From Spirochaetia bacterium (GTDB taxonomy: Bacteria > Spirochaetota > Spirochaetia > Treponematales > Breznakiellaceae): a stretch of DNA of 11,734 bases. The position numbers and the translations under genes are program-made. Below the pieces are notes generated by a model. That model saw only the letters and a program-made list of their open reading frames with translations. It ran no database searches and had not been told where the DNA came from. Below, piece after piece: positions 1 to 5,380 of this stretch (its first letter is position 1; every line of letters starts with the position of its first letter). The stretch spans positions 1 through 11,734 of the forward strand of contig BOBI01000062.1 in assembly GCA_026002305.1 (NCBI GenBank), in the 5' to 3' direction.

Positions 1-55
1 TAAAATCCAGTGACTCAAACTCTTTACCCATGACAAATTCTTTTTCATCGCTCAT
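1..55 (-). CDS. 5' end of an unidentified leftward gene (partial)
   Basis: The minus strand opens an ATG at 53-55 preceded by a strong purine-rich Shine-Dalgarno sequence (GGGAGGGG, about 58-65). It reads MSDEKEFVMGKEFESLDF before leaving the window. An extended -10 promoter lies 33 bases upstream, so initiation signals are complete. Eighteen acidic residues are too few to assign a family. The start is well supported, the product is unknown. Confidence 0.5.
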   Translation of the reverse strand, partial: MSDEKEFVMGKEFESLDF

Positions 56-88
56 ATTCCCCTCCCAGAGTTATGCTCTTTGATCTGA

Positions 89-120
89 ATTATATCACAC
101 TTCCAAATTCTGTGGGTCAA
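89..120 (-). promoter_or_regulatory. Promoter of the partial leftward gene
   Basis: On the minus strand a perfect TATAAT (89-94) is preceded by TG one base away (95-97), making an extended -10 element. A TTGACC candidate -35 lies at 115-120, but the 20-base spacer is long, so the extended -10 probably carries recognition. The open frame of the truncated beta-helix gene runs back through this promoter on the opposite strand, which suggests a join between unrelated DNAs at about 110-130. Confidence 0.5.
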
Positions 121-209
121 GTTTAGGGTCTACAGCGGGAAGCGGTACGGCACAGGCTCCGGCGGCTCCGGCTAAGCCGGTTGTACAGGCCGCGCCGGGC
201 GCTCTGTAT

Positions 210-890
210 GTGGGCGATACCTTACAGGGCGAAATGGATCTATTGGACGCGCTGGACTGGATAGGTCTCAACGCCAAAAGCGGGGGGAAGTATACCATCG
301 CTCTTGGCAGGGACGAGGCTATTACCCCCACAGAACTGAGCTACGGCGGCAAGACGCTTACAATAATCCTGAAAAGCGCCGGAGGAGAACACAGGGTTAG
401 TTTTGAGGGTGCAAACCCGTCCTATTCGCTTTTTACCGTCAAATCCGGCGTTACCTTTACGCTGGAAGACGGTGTGACGCTCAGGGGCACTCAAAATAAT
501 GCCGCCAAGAGCCTTGTAGAGGTGACCGGAGGCAGGTTCGTGATGAACGGTGGCACGATTACGGGGAATAAGAGAGGTAGCTACGGTGGCAGTAACGGTG
601 GTGGGATGTGTGTAACATCCGGTTCGTTCACGATGAACGGCGGTGAAATTAGCGGGAATACTGCCCCCACAGGTGGTGGTGTGGAGGCGCATGGCACATT
701 CACAAAATCCGGTGGTGGCGGGGTCATCTACGGTTCCAACGCATCAGACGATCAGGTAAACAGGGCAAGCTCTGACACCAATGGCCACGCACTGTATTAT
801 GCCAATTCCAACAAAAAGCGCGATACCACCGCGCGGGCAGCCACGGCGATGGACAGTGCGAAAGACGGCCCGGCGGGGGGCTGGGAATAG
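210..890 (+). CDS. Beta-helix repeat surface protein, 5'-truncated
   Basis: The product looks like the C-terminal part of an exported repeat protein. Residues from about 85 onward contain turns of the type FVMNGGTITGN and FTMNGGEISGN with Gly-rich linkers, typical of right-handed parallel beta-helices on bacterial surfaces. It ends in the tail KKRDTT...MDSAKDGPAGGWE. The only start is a GTG with no ribosome binding site. The frame stays open upstream to 84 and encodes a Pro/Ala-rich linker (AQAPAAPAKPVVQAAPGALY) such as normally follows a lipoprotein signal, but no ATG, GTG or TTG precedes it and no signal peptide exists. I read it as a gene that has lost its 5' end through recombination, with its 3' end intact. 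Three shorter copies of the same 3' end follow. It is probably not exported or expressed as it stands. Ligand or role is unknown. Confidence 0.6.
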   Translation: MGDTLQGEMDLLDALDWIGLNAKSGGKYTIALGRDEAITPTELSYGGKTLTIILKSAGGEHRVSFEGANPSYSLFTVKSGVTFTLEDGVTLRGTQNNAAKSLVEVTGGRFVMNGGTITGNKRGSYGGSNGGGMCVTSGSFTMNGGEISGNTAPTGGGVEAHGTFTKSGGGGVIYGSNASDDQVNRASSDTNGHALYYANSNKKRDTTARAATAMDSAKDGPAGGWE

Positions 891-901
891 GGGGAAAGGC
901 A
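810..901 (+). repeat. Direct repeat copy 1 (3' end of the beta-helix gene)
   Basis: This copy covers the codons for NKKRDTT...MDSAKDGPAGGWE, the TAG stop (888-890) and 11 bases beyond. The 58-base core 844-901 matches copy 2 (1533-1590) with two mismatches. The AACAAAAAGCGC block at 810-821 recurs at copy 4. It forms the left boundary of the first TA cassette. It contains a G-rich stretch with runs of six, three and five Gs. Confidence 0.85.
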
Positions 902-920
902 ATATACGGGAAATAAGTTG

Positions 921-1163
921 TTATACCGAAGCGGATATTTTTTCACGAACCAGAGCACCGATGATTTCGGCGGTGGTTTTGTGGGTAGATTCGGTCATGG
1001 TACCGAGCCACTGGGTAGTCAGACGGTCCACCTCGACCAGGTGCGTCATGTTGTGAGCCATGTGCTCGGTAAAATATCCCGATTTGCTTGTGTCAATCTC
1101 AGGGGTCGTCCGTGTCCACAGTTCATCCATGGCATCCGCTTCTTCATCAGTCATTTCAGCCAT
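921..1163 (-). CDS. BrnA-like antitoxin, cassette A
   Basis: This 80-residue acidic protein is probably the antitoxin that neutralises the toxin encoded just upstream and represses their joint promoter. The first half is acidic and linker-like (DEEADAMDELW). The second half (VEVDRLTTQWL...KTTAEIIGALVREKI) has the strand-helix-helix pattern of a ribbon-helix-helix DNA-binding domain. It begins 9 bases after the toxin stop with a good ribosome binding site (AGGAG, spacing 7). Toxin-first order is typical of brnTA modules. It is clearly homologous to the 80-residue protein at 2773-3015, sharing MAE(M/L)T(D/E)E, G(Y/F)FT.H, STHKT or ATHKT, and LVR(E/K). Family assignment rests on gene order and pattern; I am confident it is an antitoxin and less so about BrnA. 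Confidence 0.65.
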   Translation of the reverse strand: MAEMTDEEADAMDELWTRTTPEIDTSKSGYFTEHMAHNMTHLVEVDRLTTQWLGTMTESTHKTTAEIIGALVREKISASV

Positions 1164-1172
1164 ATTATTCTC

Positions 1173-1421
1173 CTATCTATCGGCAAGATGTTGCCACGCC
1201 TTACGGCAGGGCATCGCATGAAACACATTGATCCGTTCACTTCCCTTCACATTGTACAACACTTCAAGCAAGTCGGCGTTCCGGTCAAAGCCGATAAGCA
1301 AGTTTTTTTCTGCATCCCCCACCATTGGGTGGTCATAGACAACGCGGGTAAAAGCATGCAAAATTGCTTCTTTTGTTACCCCATGCTTAAAAGCAGCAGG
1401 ATTGAAACTGATCCGATCCAT
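1173..1421 (-). CDS. BrnT-like toxin, cassette A
   Basis: This is a probable RelE-fold ribonuclease toxin of the BrnT type, first gene of a two-gene TA operon. The 82 residues show the BrnT-like order KHGVT near residue 12, a D/N-rich turn, LLIGFDRNADLLEVLYNV in the middle, and a basic C-terminus (INVFHAMPCRKAW) where BrnT proteins carry catalytic Arg/Lys residues. A longer frame runs back to 1487, but I chose the ATG at 1419-1421 because it gives a length and N-terminus (MDRISF) matching the 83-residue paralogue at 2518 (MDMEIR). The longer N-terminus would be a hydrophobic run-in translated from the beta-helix remnant. No strong ribosome binding site is visible. A TATACT -10 lies 12 bases upstream. 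The family is inferred from pattern, not from a search. Confidence 0.6.
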   Translation of the reverse strand: MDRISFNPAAFKHGVTKEAILHAFTRVVYDHPMVGDAEKNLLIGFDRNADLLEVLYNVKGSERINVFHAMPCRKAWQHLADR

Positions 1422-1433
1422 CACGGTAAGTGT

Positions 1434-1439
1434 AGTATA
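1434..1439 (-). promoter_or_regulatory. Candidate -10 element of cassette A
   Basis: TATACT on the minus strand ends 12 bases before the toxin ATG. No convincing -35 is present at the usual distance (TCCTCT at 1457-1462), so the promoter is weak or depends on another factor. It resembles the close promoters of the other TA modules here. Confidence 0.3.
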
Positions 1440-1478
1440 TCGCACACAAAAAGCAAAGAGGAGAAGTGTTTTTGTCAG

Positions 1479-1579
1479 GAATTCCAAATGAAGGACGGAA
1501 CTATCAGTGGAAATACCTCCAGTCTTGGCGACCGGCGATGGACAGCGCGAAAGACGGCCCGGCGGGGGGCTGGGAATAG
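1479..1579 (+). pseudogene. Remnant of a second beta-helix gene
   Basis: Codons 1479-1523 read EFQMKDGTISGNTSS, an unmistakable beta-helix turn equivalent to FTMNGGEISGN in the gene at 210-890. After about ten further bases the sequence becomes the terminal MDSAKDGPAGGWE block and TAG (1577-1579), but in another reading frame. An internal deletion has therefore fused an early repeat to the 3' end out of frame. The upstream body of this gene is absent and replaced by cassette A. Not functional as a protein. Confidence 0.7.
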
Positions 1580-2049
1580 GGGGGAAGGCAGGACATGAAG
1601 GAGAGTATGAACCTACTTATTGCGAGGTTTCCTTTCTTTCGGTGGGCGGAACCATGAAACCGGGGCGTGTTCAGTGGCTTCCGGTTCAAAAGATCGCCAT
1701 CGGAAGTAACAAAAATACCGTTCAGGTTAATAGCGGTGGCAAGACCGATAGCATCGCCGAGGGACATTTCGTAAGTGCCTTTAAGCCTCGCCGCTTCGGA
1801 AGAGATTTTTACATCTATCGTCTGATGAAATTGTATGGGCATTTTGAGGATATGCTCAAGAATGGCATGGGAAGCTTCCTTGCCCAAATCGTTGTAAAAA
1901 CAATAGTGAACTTCAATAAGGTTGACTATGCTCATATGCAGCGTTATCTTTCTGTCTGTAGCCTCATCTATCAAATTTTGAACTACATCGGCGCCGGGTT
2001 CTTCCTTGATATGGGCAATGAGGGCACAGGCGTCAAGAACATATATCAT
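1504..2049 (-). CDS. VapC-family PIN toxin with frameshifted C-terminus, cassette B
   Basis: VapC proteins are Mg-dependent PIN-domain ribonucleases held inactive by VapB. The four acidic active-site residues are visible: D6 (YVLDACAL), E46 (NLIEVHY), D99 (LGDAIGLATA) and D117 (VTSDGD). After residue 120 the reading frame turns into Arg/Pro-rich sequence and runs on antisense through repeat copy 2 to 1504, giving 181 residues against a family norm near 130-145. In the neighbouring frame the expected VapC tail appears (EPEATEHAPVSWFRPPK...) and stops at 1613. One base lost from a T run (AAAA at 1688-1691 on the plus strand) would explain it; the ancestral gene would be 1613-2049 and about 145 residues. 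The ATG overlaps the antitoxin stop by one base (TAATG), a coupling arrangement. Active site retained; activity uncertain. Confidence 0.75.
   Translation of the reverse strand: MIYVLDACALIAHIKEEPGADVVQNLIDEATDRKITLHMSIVNLIEVHYCFYNDLGKEASHAILEHILKMPIQFHQTIDVKISSEAARLKGTYEMSLGDAIGLATAINLNGIFVTSDGDLLNRKPLNTPRFHGSAHRKKGNLAISRFILSFMSCLPPYSQPPAGPSFALSIAGRQDWRYFH
1533..1590 (+). repeat. Direct repeat copy 2
   Basis: This 58-base block matches 844-901 with two differences (T/C in GACAGTGCG, and A/G in the post-stop purine run). The identity stops about 11 bases after the stop codon in both copies, which sets a sharp right boundary. It separates cassette A from cassette B. Confidence 0.85.
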
Positions 2050-2330
2050 TATTCACCTTCGCGTTGGAATATATGGCGGTATTTTGCGTTTTCACGATCC
2101 CTTTCTCTATGGCGTTTTTCAAGAAAGCTATCAACGGTAACCGAAGAACCTTTGCAAAGCTCCCTCAGCTCCCGTATATTTTGGGCACAATCCTCATGGA
2201 CTCCGGATGTACTCGGCGTAGCTGTCCATTCGAGCCGAAAAGTAGCTGTTCCCGCAGGAATCTCCTTTGGGACTTCAATAAAAAGCCGATGGTCAGCCGG
2301 TATTTCAACCGTTTGTTGCAATGTCGTCAT
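2049..2330 (-). CDS. VapB-like antitoxin, cassette B
   Basis: This 93-residue protein directly precedes the PIN toxin and shares one base with it, the standard antitoxin-first vapBC layout. The N-terminal part (QQTVEIPADHRLFIEVPKEIPAGTA) resembles the beta-stranded N-termini of small antitoxins common in spirochaetes and cyanobacteria. The C-terminal part (ELRELCKG...VDSFLEKRHRERDREN) is charged and helical, suited to wrapping a PIN toxin. I chose the ATG at 2328-2330 because the longer frame upstream translates the antisense of repeat copy 3 into Pro/Cys-rich nonsense. There is no Shine-Dalgarno sequence. A TATATT lies 8 bases upstream, which suggests a leaderless message. With its partner frameshifted, this may survive as a solitary antitoxin. 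Confidence 0.65.
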   Translation of the reverse strand: MTTLQQTVEIPADHRLFIEVPKEIPAGTATFRLEWTATPSTSGVHEDCAQNIRELRELCKGSSVTVDSFLEKRHRERDRENAKYRHIFQREGE

Positions 2331-2338
2331 AATGAATA

Positions 2339-2367
2339 AATATACCGTACAGTCCGCAAAAAGAAAA
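2339..2367 (-). promoter_or_regulatory. Candidate promoter of cassette B
   Basis: On the minus strand TATATT (2339-2344) stands 8 bases before the antitoxin ATG, and a poor -35 (TTTTCT, 2362-2367) lies 17 bases further. The -35 falls inside repeat copy 3, so the beta-helix 3' end would supply part of the cassette promoter. Confidence 0.3.
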
Positions 2368-2429
2368 GCGCAACACCACAGATATGGACAGCACGAAAGA
2401 CGGCCCGGCCGGGGGGGGGCTGGGAATAG
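2364..2429 (+). repeat. Direct repeat copy 3
   Basis: Bases 2364-2409 match copy 4 (3040-3085) at 43 of 46 positions. They encode KRNTT-MDSTKDGPA in the ancestral frame. The G run is nine instead of six and an extra C is present, so the WE-stop ending is frameshifted. Identity with copies 1 and 2 ends around GGGAATAG (2422-2429). It separates cassettes B and C. A hairpin-capable sequence (GGGGTCG...CGGCCCC, 2431-2451) follows. Confidence 0.8.
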
Positions 2430-2482
2430 CGGGGTCGGAAACGGCGGCCCCTGCGAGTATATCCAGCGAACGGGTTTTTTCC

Positions 2483-2512
2483 TTGTTACAATGGTCGGTG
2501 TATAAGTATAAT
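2483..2512 (+). promoter_or_regulatory. Promoter of cassette C
   Basis: TTGTTA (2483-2488) and a perfect TATAAT (2507-2512) are 18 bases apart. The -10 ends only 5 bases before the ATG at 2518, so transcription should begin at or inside the start codon region, giving a leaderless toxin message. Confidence 0.6.
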
Positions 2513-2517
2513 TAGGT

Positions 2518-2769
2518 ATGGATATGGAGATTAGGTGCAGTCTGTCGGCTTTCAAACACAGCGTAACCGAGGTGGACATCCGATGGGCCTTTGATACCGC
2601 CCGCTACGATGAAATACTCGATAACGGTAAATATCTGCTCATCGGTTTTGACCGGAATGCCAATCTTCTTGAAATCCTCTATAATGTAATTGATGCGGAC
2701 ACGATTAATGTATTCCATGCTATGAAATGCAGGAATATCTTTTTACCGTTGTTGCCAGATAAGGAGTAA
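2518..2769 (+). CDS. BrnT-like toxin, cassette C
   Basis: This 83-residue protein is a paralogue of the toxin at 1173-1421, with AFKHS, LLIGFDRNANLLEILYNV and INVFHAMKCR at equivalent positions. The same reasoning applies: a small RelE/BrnT-fold nuclease paired with the antitoxin 3 bases downstream. Two ATGs are possible. The one at 2518 lies 5 bases after the -10 box. The one at 2524 would give MEIRCSLSAFK and has a weak AGG 7 bases upstream. A 5'-end map would decide. The gene is read rightward, opposite to its paralogue, so the two cassettes were placed or inverted independently. It appears intact. Confidence 0.65.
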   Translation: MDMEIRCSLSAFKHSVTEVDIRWAFDTARYDEILDNGKYLLIGFDRNANLLEILYNVIDADTINVFHAMKCRNIFLPLLPDKE

Positions 2770-2772
2770 ACG

Positions 2773-3015
2773 ATGGCAGAATTAACCGAAGAAGACTATG
2801 ACGCCCTTGATGAAGAATTCACCAAGAACCCTCCCAACATAGATCCAACCAGAAAGGGAACTGGTTTTTTTACCCAGCACAAAACCTTGGGACGCACCAT
2901 AACGCTTGATACCCTTTCGGCGGATTACCTCACGGCAAAAGCTATTGCCACCCACAAGACCCCCGCCCAGATTGTCGGCGAGCTGGTACGCAAGGAACTC
3001 AATGCCGCCATGTAG
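2773..3015 (+). CDS. BrnA-like antitoxin, cassette C
   Basis: This 80-residue antitoxin pairs with the preceding toxin. Its ribosome binding site AAGGAG (2761-2766) overlaps the end of the toxin gene, with a 3-base gap between stop and start, so the two are translationally linked. The N-terminus is acidic (ELTEEDYDALDEEF). The C-terminal half (TITLDTLSADYL...KTPAQIVGELVRKEL) fits a short strand followed by two helices, as in ribbon-helix-helix repressors, and it likely autoregulates the promoter at 2483-2512. It is clearly related to the protein at 921-1163, with a two-residue insertion before GFFT. No frameshift is seen. Confidence 0.65.
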   Translation: MAELTEEDYDALDEEFTKNPPNIDPTRKGTGFFTQHKTLGRTITLDTLSADYLTAKAIATHKTPAQIVGELVRKELNAAM

Positions 3016-3035
3016 CGGCACGCAGTGTCACCAGT

Positions 3036-3086
3036 AACAAAAAGCGCAACACCACAGTAATGGACAGCGCGAAAGACGGCCCGGCG
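3036..3086 (+). repeat. Direct repeat copy 4, truncated
   Basis: The sequence encodes NKKRNTT-V-MDSAKDGPA in the ancestral frame and breaks off inside the GGCCCGGCG block, losing the G run, the WE-stop and the post-stop bases. Twenty bases separate it from the cassette C antitoxin. It ends 2 bases before the -35 of the rpsP promoter and is the right edge of the array. Confidence 0.8.
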
Positions 3087-3088
3087 CA

Positions 3089-3118
3089 TTGACTAAAATC
3101 AATTTTTTTGCATATAAT
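3089..3118 (+). promoter_or_regulatory. Promoter of the rpsP operon
   Basis: TTGACT (3089-3094) and TATAAT (3113-3118) are 18 bases apart, a near-consensus housekeeping sigma promoter. It is followed by a short leader and AGGAGG (3132-3137). This is the strongest promoter in the window, as expected for ribosomal-protein genes. Confidence 0.8.
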
Positions 3119-3141
3119 ATGTTTACTATTCAGGAGGAACT

Positions 3142-3417
3142 ATGAGCGCCACAATAAGGCTCAAAAGATTTGGTACTAAAAAGCGTCCTTACTACCGTAT
3201 TGTTGTTATGGACACCCGCGCCGCGCGTGACGGAAGAACTATTGAAGAATTGGGTTATTACCATCCAATAGAAACAGAGGATAAACAAATTTCTATCAAT
3301 ACCGATAAAGCAATCGCATGGTTAAATGATGGTGCAAGACCAACTGATACTGTCAGAAAACTTCTAAATAAAAAAAATATAAATTTGGGTAAGTTGGAAA
3401 AGCCTGCGGTACAGTAG
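3142..3417 (+). CDS. rpsP: Ribosomal protein S16
   Basis: S16 is a primary 30S assembly protein that binds 16S rRNA. The 91-residue product has the family signature from the first residues ([20 protein letters not shown]) and the conserved RDGR.IEELG.Y.P and D.... W...GA.PTDTV..LL blocks, at full normal length. AGGAGG lies 4 bases upstream of the ATG. It is first in the operon and is followed 13 bases later by khpA, the usual bacterial order. Nothing unusual in the protein. Confidence 0.97.
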   Translation: MSATIRLKRFGTKKRPYYRIVVMDTRAARDGRTIEELGYYHPIETEDKQISINTDKAIAWLNDGARPTDTVRKLLNKKNINLGKLEKPAVQ

Positions 3418-3430
3418 CAGGGAGAAAAAA

Positions 3431-3664
3431 TTGGAAAAAGATCTAATCGAATATATTGCAAAATCTCTGGTTGATGACCCCGAAGCCGTATCGTTGAATG
3501 TTATTGACGGCGAAAAATCGACAGTTTTAGAATTGAGCGTGGGACCAGGAGATATTGGTAAGGTAATTGGCAAGCATGGCCGGATTGCACGGGCTATTAG
3601 AACAGTCTTGCAAGCAGCATCCGCAAAGAGCGGAAAGCACGCAGTATTAGAAATTCTTGACTGA
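3431..3664 (+). CDS. khpA: KhpA-type KH-domain RNA-binding protein
   Basis: This is a 77-residue single KH-domain protein (KhpA/YlqC family). Such proteins bind RNA, often with KhpB/EloR, and affect translation or cell-wall homeostasis. The RNA-binding GxxG loop is IGKHGR, with GKHG at residues 47-50, and the N-terminus EKDLIEYIAKSLVDDP is typical. The start is TTG with GGGAG six bases upstream; no ATG fits, and the family length supports it. It lies between rpsP and rimM as in many bacteria. Its last 8 bases overlap the start of rimM. Confidence 0.92.
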   Translation: MEKDLIEYIAKSLVDDPEAVSLNVIDGEKSTVLELSVGPGDIGKVIGKHGRIARAIRTVLQAASAKSGKHAVLEILD

Positions 3665-4178
3665 TGATATTAAAAATGGTTGGTTTGTTTCGGCAACTAT
3701 TGGCCAACCATTTGCATTAGAAGGTTTCTTGAAAATTCATTCAATTTCCGGTGAAGTTAATCATTTACTTAGATTACAATCGGTGGTTCTGCGTAAAGAT
3801 AAATTACAAGTCACTTATCAAATTGAACGGATTTACGAATCAGGTTCTAACCTTCTTGTTAAATTTACCAATATTGATACCCCTGAAGACGCAAAAAAGC
3901 TATCCGGCTCGGAAGTACTCGTCAAAAAAAGCGAAGCGGCGCCTTTAAGAGAATACGAATTTTACATTGAAGAATTAAAAGGCCTGCACCTTATCAATAA
4001 AAATGATGAGTTTATCGGCGTTATTACCGATGTTACCGAAGGCGGCGGCGGTAATCTTATTGAAATAAAACTTGCAGACGGGGAATTAAGGCTTATACCA
4101 TTTCGCGGTGAATTTATCGGCGAGGTATCGGTTGAAAAGGGAAAAGCTGAGCTGTTAAACGAGTGGATTTTGGAATGA
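3657..4178 (+). CDS. rimM: 16S rRNA processing protein RimM
   Basis: RimM is a 30S maturation factor that binds S19 and the 16S head domain. The 173-residue product has an N-terminal beta-barrel domain (GWFVSATIGQPFALEGFLKIHS...) and a C-terminal PRC-barrel (EYEFYIEELKGL...LIPFRGEFI..V). The start must be TTG at 3657: an in-frame TAG sits at 3648-3650 and no other start precedes the conserved IGQPFALEG motif. It overlaps khpA by 8 bases and trmD by 4 (ATGA), so expression is probably by coupled re-initiation. RimM divergence is usual. Confidence 0.93.
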   Translation: MTDDIKNGWFVSATIGQPFALEGFLKIHSISGEVNHLLRLQSVVLRKDKLQVTYQIERIYESGSNLLVKFTNIDTPEDAKKLSGSEVLVKKSEAAPLREYEFYIEELKGLHLINKNDEFIGVITDVTEGGGGNLIEIKLADGELRLIPFRGEFIGEVSVEKGKAELLNEWILE

Positions 4179-4945
4179 AATATACCGTATTAACGCTGTT
4201 TCCTGAAATAACCGATGCTTTTTTTCAAACATCAATAATGGCAAAAGCCATTGAGCGGGGCATTATCGAATACTCCTCTATAAATATTCGTGATTTTGCC
4301 TTAAACAAGCATAAATCGTGCGACGACGCGCCTTACGGCGGGGGGGCAGGTATGCTAATGATGAGCGAGCCCTTGTCCTTGGCATTGCAATCGGTTGGCG
4401 CGCAGAAAAAAACAGGCCATGATGAAAGTAAAAAAAATAAAAGGATAGTATATTTATCCCCATCCGGCAAAATTTTTAATCAAAAAATGGCTAAAGAGCT
4501 ATCCCTTGAATATGAATTAGTCCTTATATGCGGACGTTATGAGGGAATTGACCAAAGGATAATAGACTTATACGCCACCGATGAAATATCGGTAGGGGAT
4601 TTTGTTTTATCGTCAGGGGAAACGGCCGCGCTCATTGTTATTGATGCTACTTACAGGCTAATTGATAATGTAATTAACCAAAGCTCGTTGGAGGATGAAA
4701 GTTTTGCGGACGGGTTGTTGGAGTATCCTCAGTGGACAAGGCCGGAAGTTTTTGATAGTATTAAAGTTCCTGATGTACTGATTTCGGGGCATCATGAGAA
4801 TATTAGACTTTGGAGACTTTATAAAAAGATTGAAAAAACTATAAAAAACAGGCCGGATATGCTAGAGAAAGGAATAGAGTCCGGTATTTTTAATAGTGAA
4901 ACACTTTCTATAATAGAAAAAGTTTTAATGAAGGAGGAATTATGA
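4175..4945 (+). CDS. trmD: tRNA (guanine37-N1)-methyltransferase TrmD
   Basis: TrmD transfers a methyl group from SAM to N1 of G37 in tRNAs and prevents +1 frameshifting. The 256 residues include YGGGAGM (54-60), VYLSPSG (92-98), the deep-knot SAM site [12 protein letters not shown] (117-128) and [13 protein letters not shown] (137-149), the conserved Asp of FADG (D179), and [11 protein letters not shown] in the C-terminal tRNA-binding domain. I chose the ATG at 4175, which overlaps the rimM stop as ATGA and gives the conserved [11 protein letters not shown]. An in-frame GTG at 4163 would only add four residues inside rimM. Confidence 0.97.
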   Translation: MKYTVLTLFPEITDAFFQTSIMAKAIERGIIEYSSINIRDFALNKHKSCDDAPYGGGAGMLMMSEPLSLALQSVGAQKKTGHDESKKNKRIVYLSPSGKIFNQKMAKELSLEYELVLICGRYEGIDQRIIDLYATDEISVGDFVLSSGETAALIVIDATYRLIDNVINQSSLEDESFADGLLEYPQWTRPEVFDSIKVPDVLISGHHENIRLWRLYKKIEKTIKNRPDMLEKGIESGIFNSETLSIIEKVLMKEEL

Positions 4946-5361
4946 ATGAAATTAGGGCTATTGAAGAAAGCCAAATGAAGGAAACTCTGGATATTTTTAA
5001 GGTCGGCGACACGGTAAAGGTTCATTTTAAGATTATCGAAGGTGAAAAAGAACGTGTTCAGATTTATGAAGGACTTGTAATATCGATGAAAAATTCACGT
5101 TCCGGTAAAACTTTTACCGTGCGTAAAAATTCTTACGGTGTTGGTGTCGAGCGCATATTTCCTATTCATTCACCACGTATTGTACGTGTCGAGGTAACCC
5201 GTTCCGGTAGAGTTCGCCGTTCAAAGCTTTATTACATCCGGGATAAGATCGGAAAAGCTGCCAAGATCAAAGAATTGTTAGGTCCAAAGAGCACTTTTGG
5301 CAAATCGGCGGCAAAAGCGGCGTTAGAAAAGAAAGCGGATCAGGGCGCCGCTAACGGATAA
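4942..5361 (+). CDS. rplS: Ribosomal protein L19
   Basis: L19 lies at the 30S-50S interface. The 139-residue product shows the signature [22 protein letters not shown] and [20 protein letters not shown], then KLYYIRD. It is longer than the usual 115 or so because of an N-terminal extension and an Ala/Lys-rich C-terminal tail ([19 protein letters not shown]). The start overlaps the trmD stop (ATGA) with AAGGAGG four bases before it, stronger than its upstream neighbours, consistent with higher ribosomal-protein output. Confidence 0.97.
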   Translation: MNEIRAIEESQMKETLDIFKVGDTVKVHFKIIEGEKERVQIYEGLVISMKNSRSGKTFTVRKNSYGVGVERIFPIHSPRIVRVEVTRSGRVRRSKLYYIRDKIGKAAKIKELLGPKSTFGKSAAKAALEKKADQGAANG

Positions 5362-5380
5362 TTGTTTCGCTCTTTGTTAG

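Noticed and set aside
240..692. Minus-strand open frame of 150 codons
   Set aside because: It is antisense to the beta-helix coding region, and its residues make no recognisable pattern.
918..1598. Plus-strand open frame of 226 codons
   Set aside because: It is antisense to the BrnT/BrnA-like pair. Only its last part (EFQMKDGTISGNTSS) is meaningful and is annotated as a beta-helix remnant.
1688..1695. Programmed -1 frameshift in VapC
   Set aside because: The site (CTTTTG on the minus strand) does not form a canonical X-XXY-YYZ slippery heptamer and no pseudoknot is evident. A simple indel is the plainer explanation.
2431..2451. Terminator hairpin after repeat copy 3
   Set aside because: A 7-base stem is possible but no T run follows on either strand.
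1507..2505. Plus-strand open frame of 332 codons
   Set aside because: It runs antisense through the VapB/VapC pair, both of which show family motifs on the minus strand.
810..3086. Integron attC sites at the repeats
   Set aside because: The repeats lack recognisable core-site pairs (RYYYAAC and GTTRRRY) framing an imperfect palindrome, the cassettes are in mixed orientation, and no integrase is in view. The blocks are explained as coding 3' ends of a beta-helix gene.
810..3086. CRISPR array
   Set aside because: The spacing is several hundred bases, the spacers are genes, and the repeats are coding remnants.
5351..5380. CTAAC/GTTAG inverted repeat between rplS and the HD-GYP gene
   Set aside because: A 5-base stem with a 20-base loop is too weak to call a terminator or regulatory structure.
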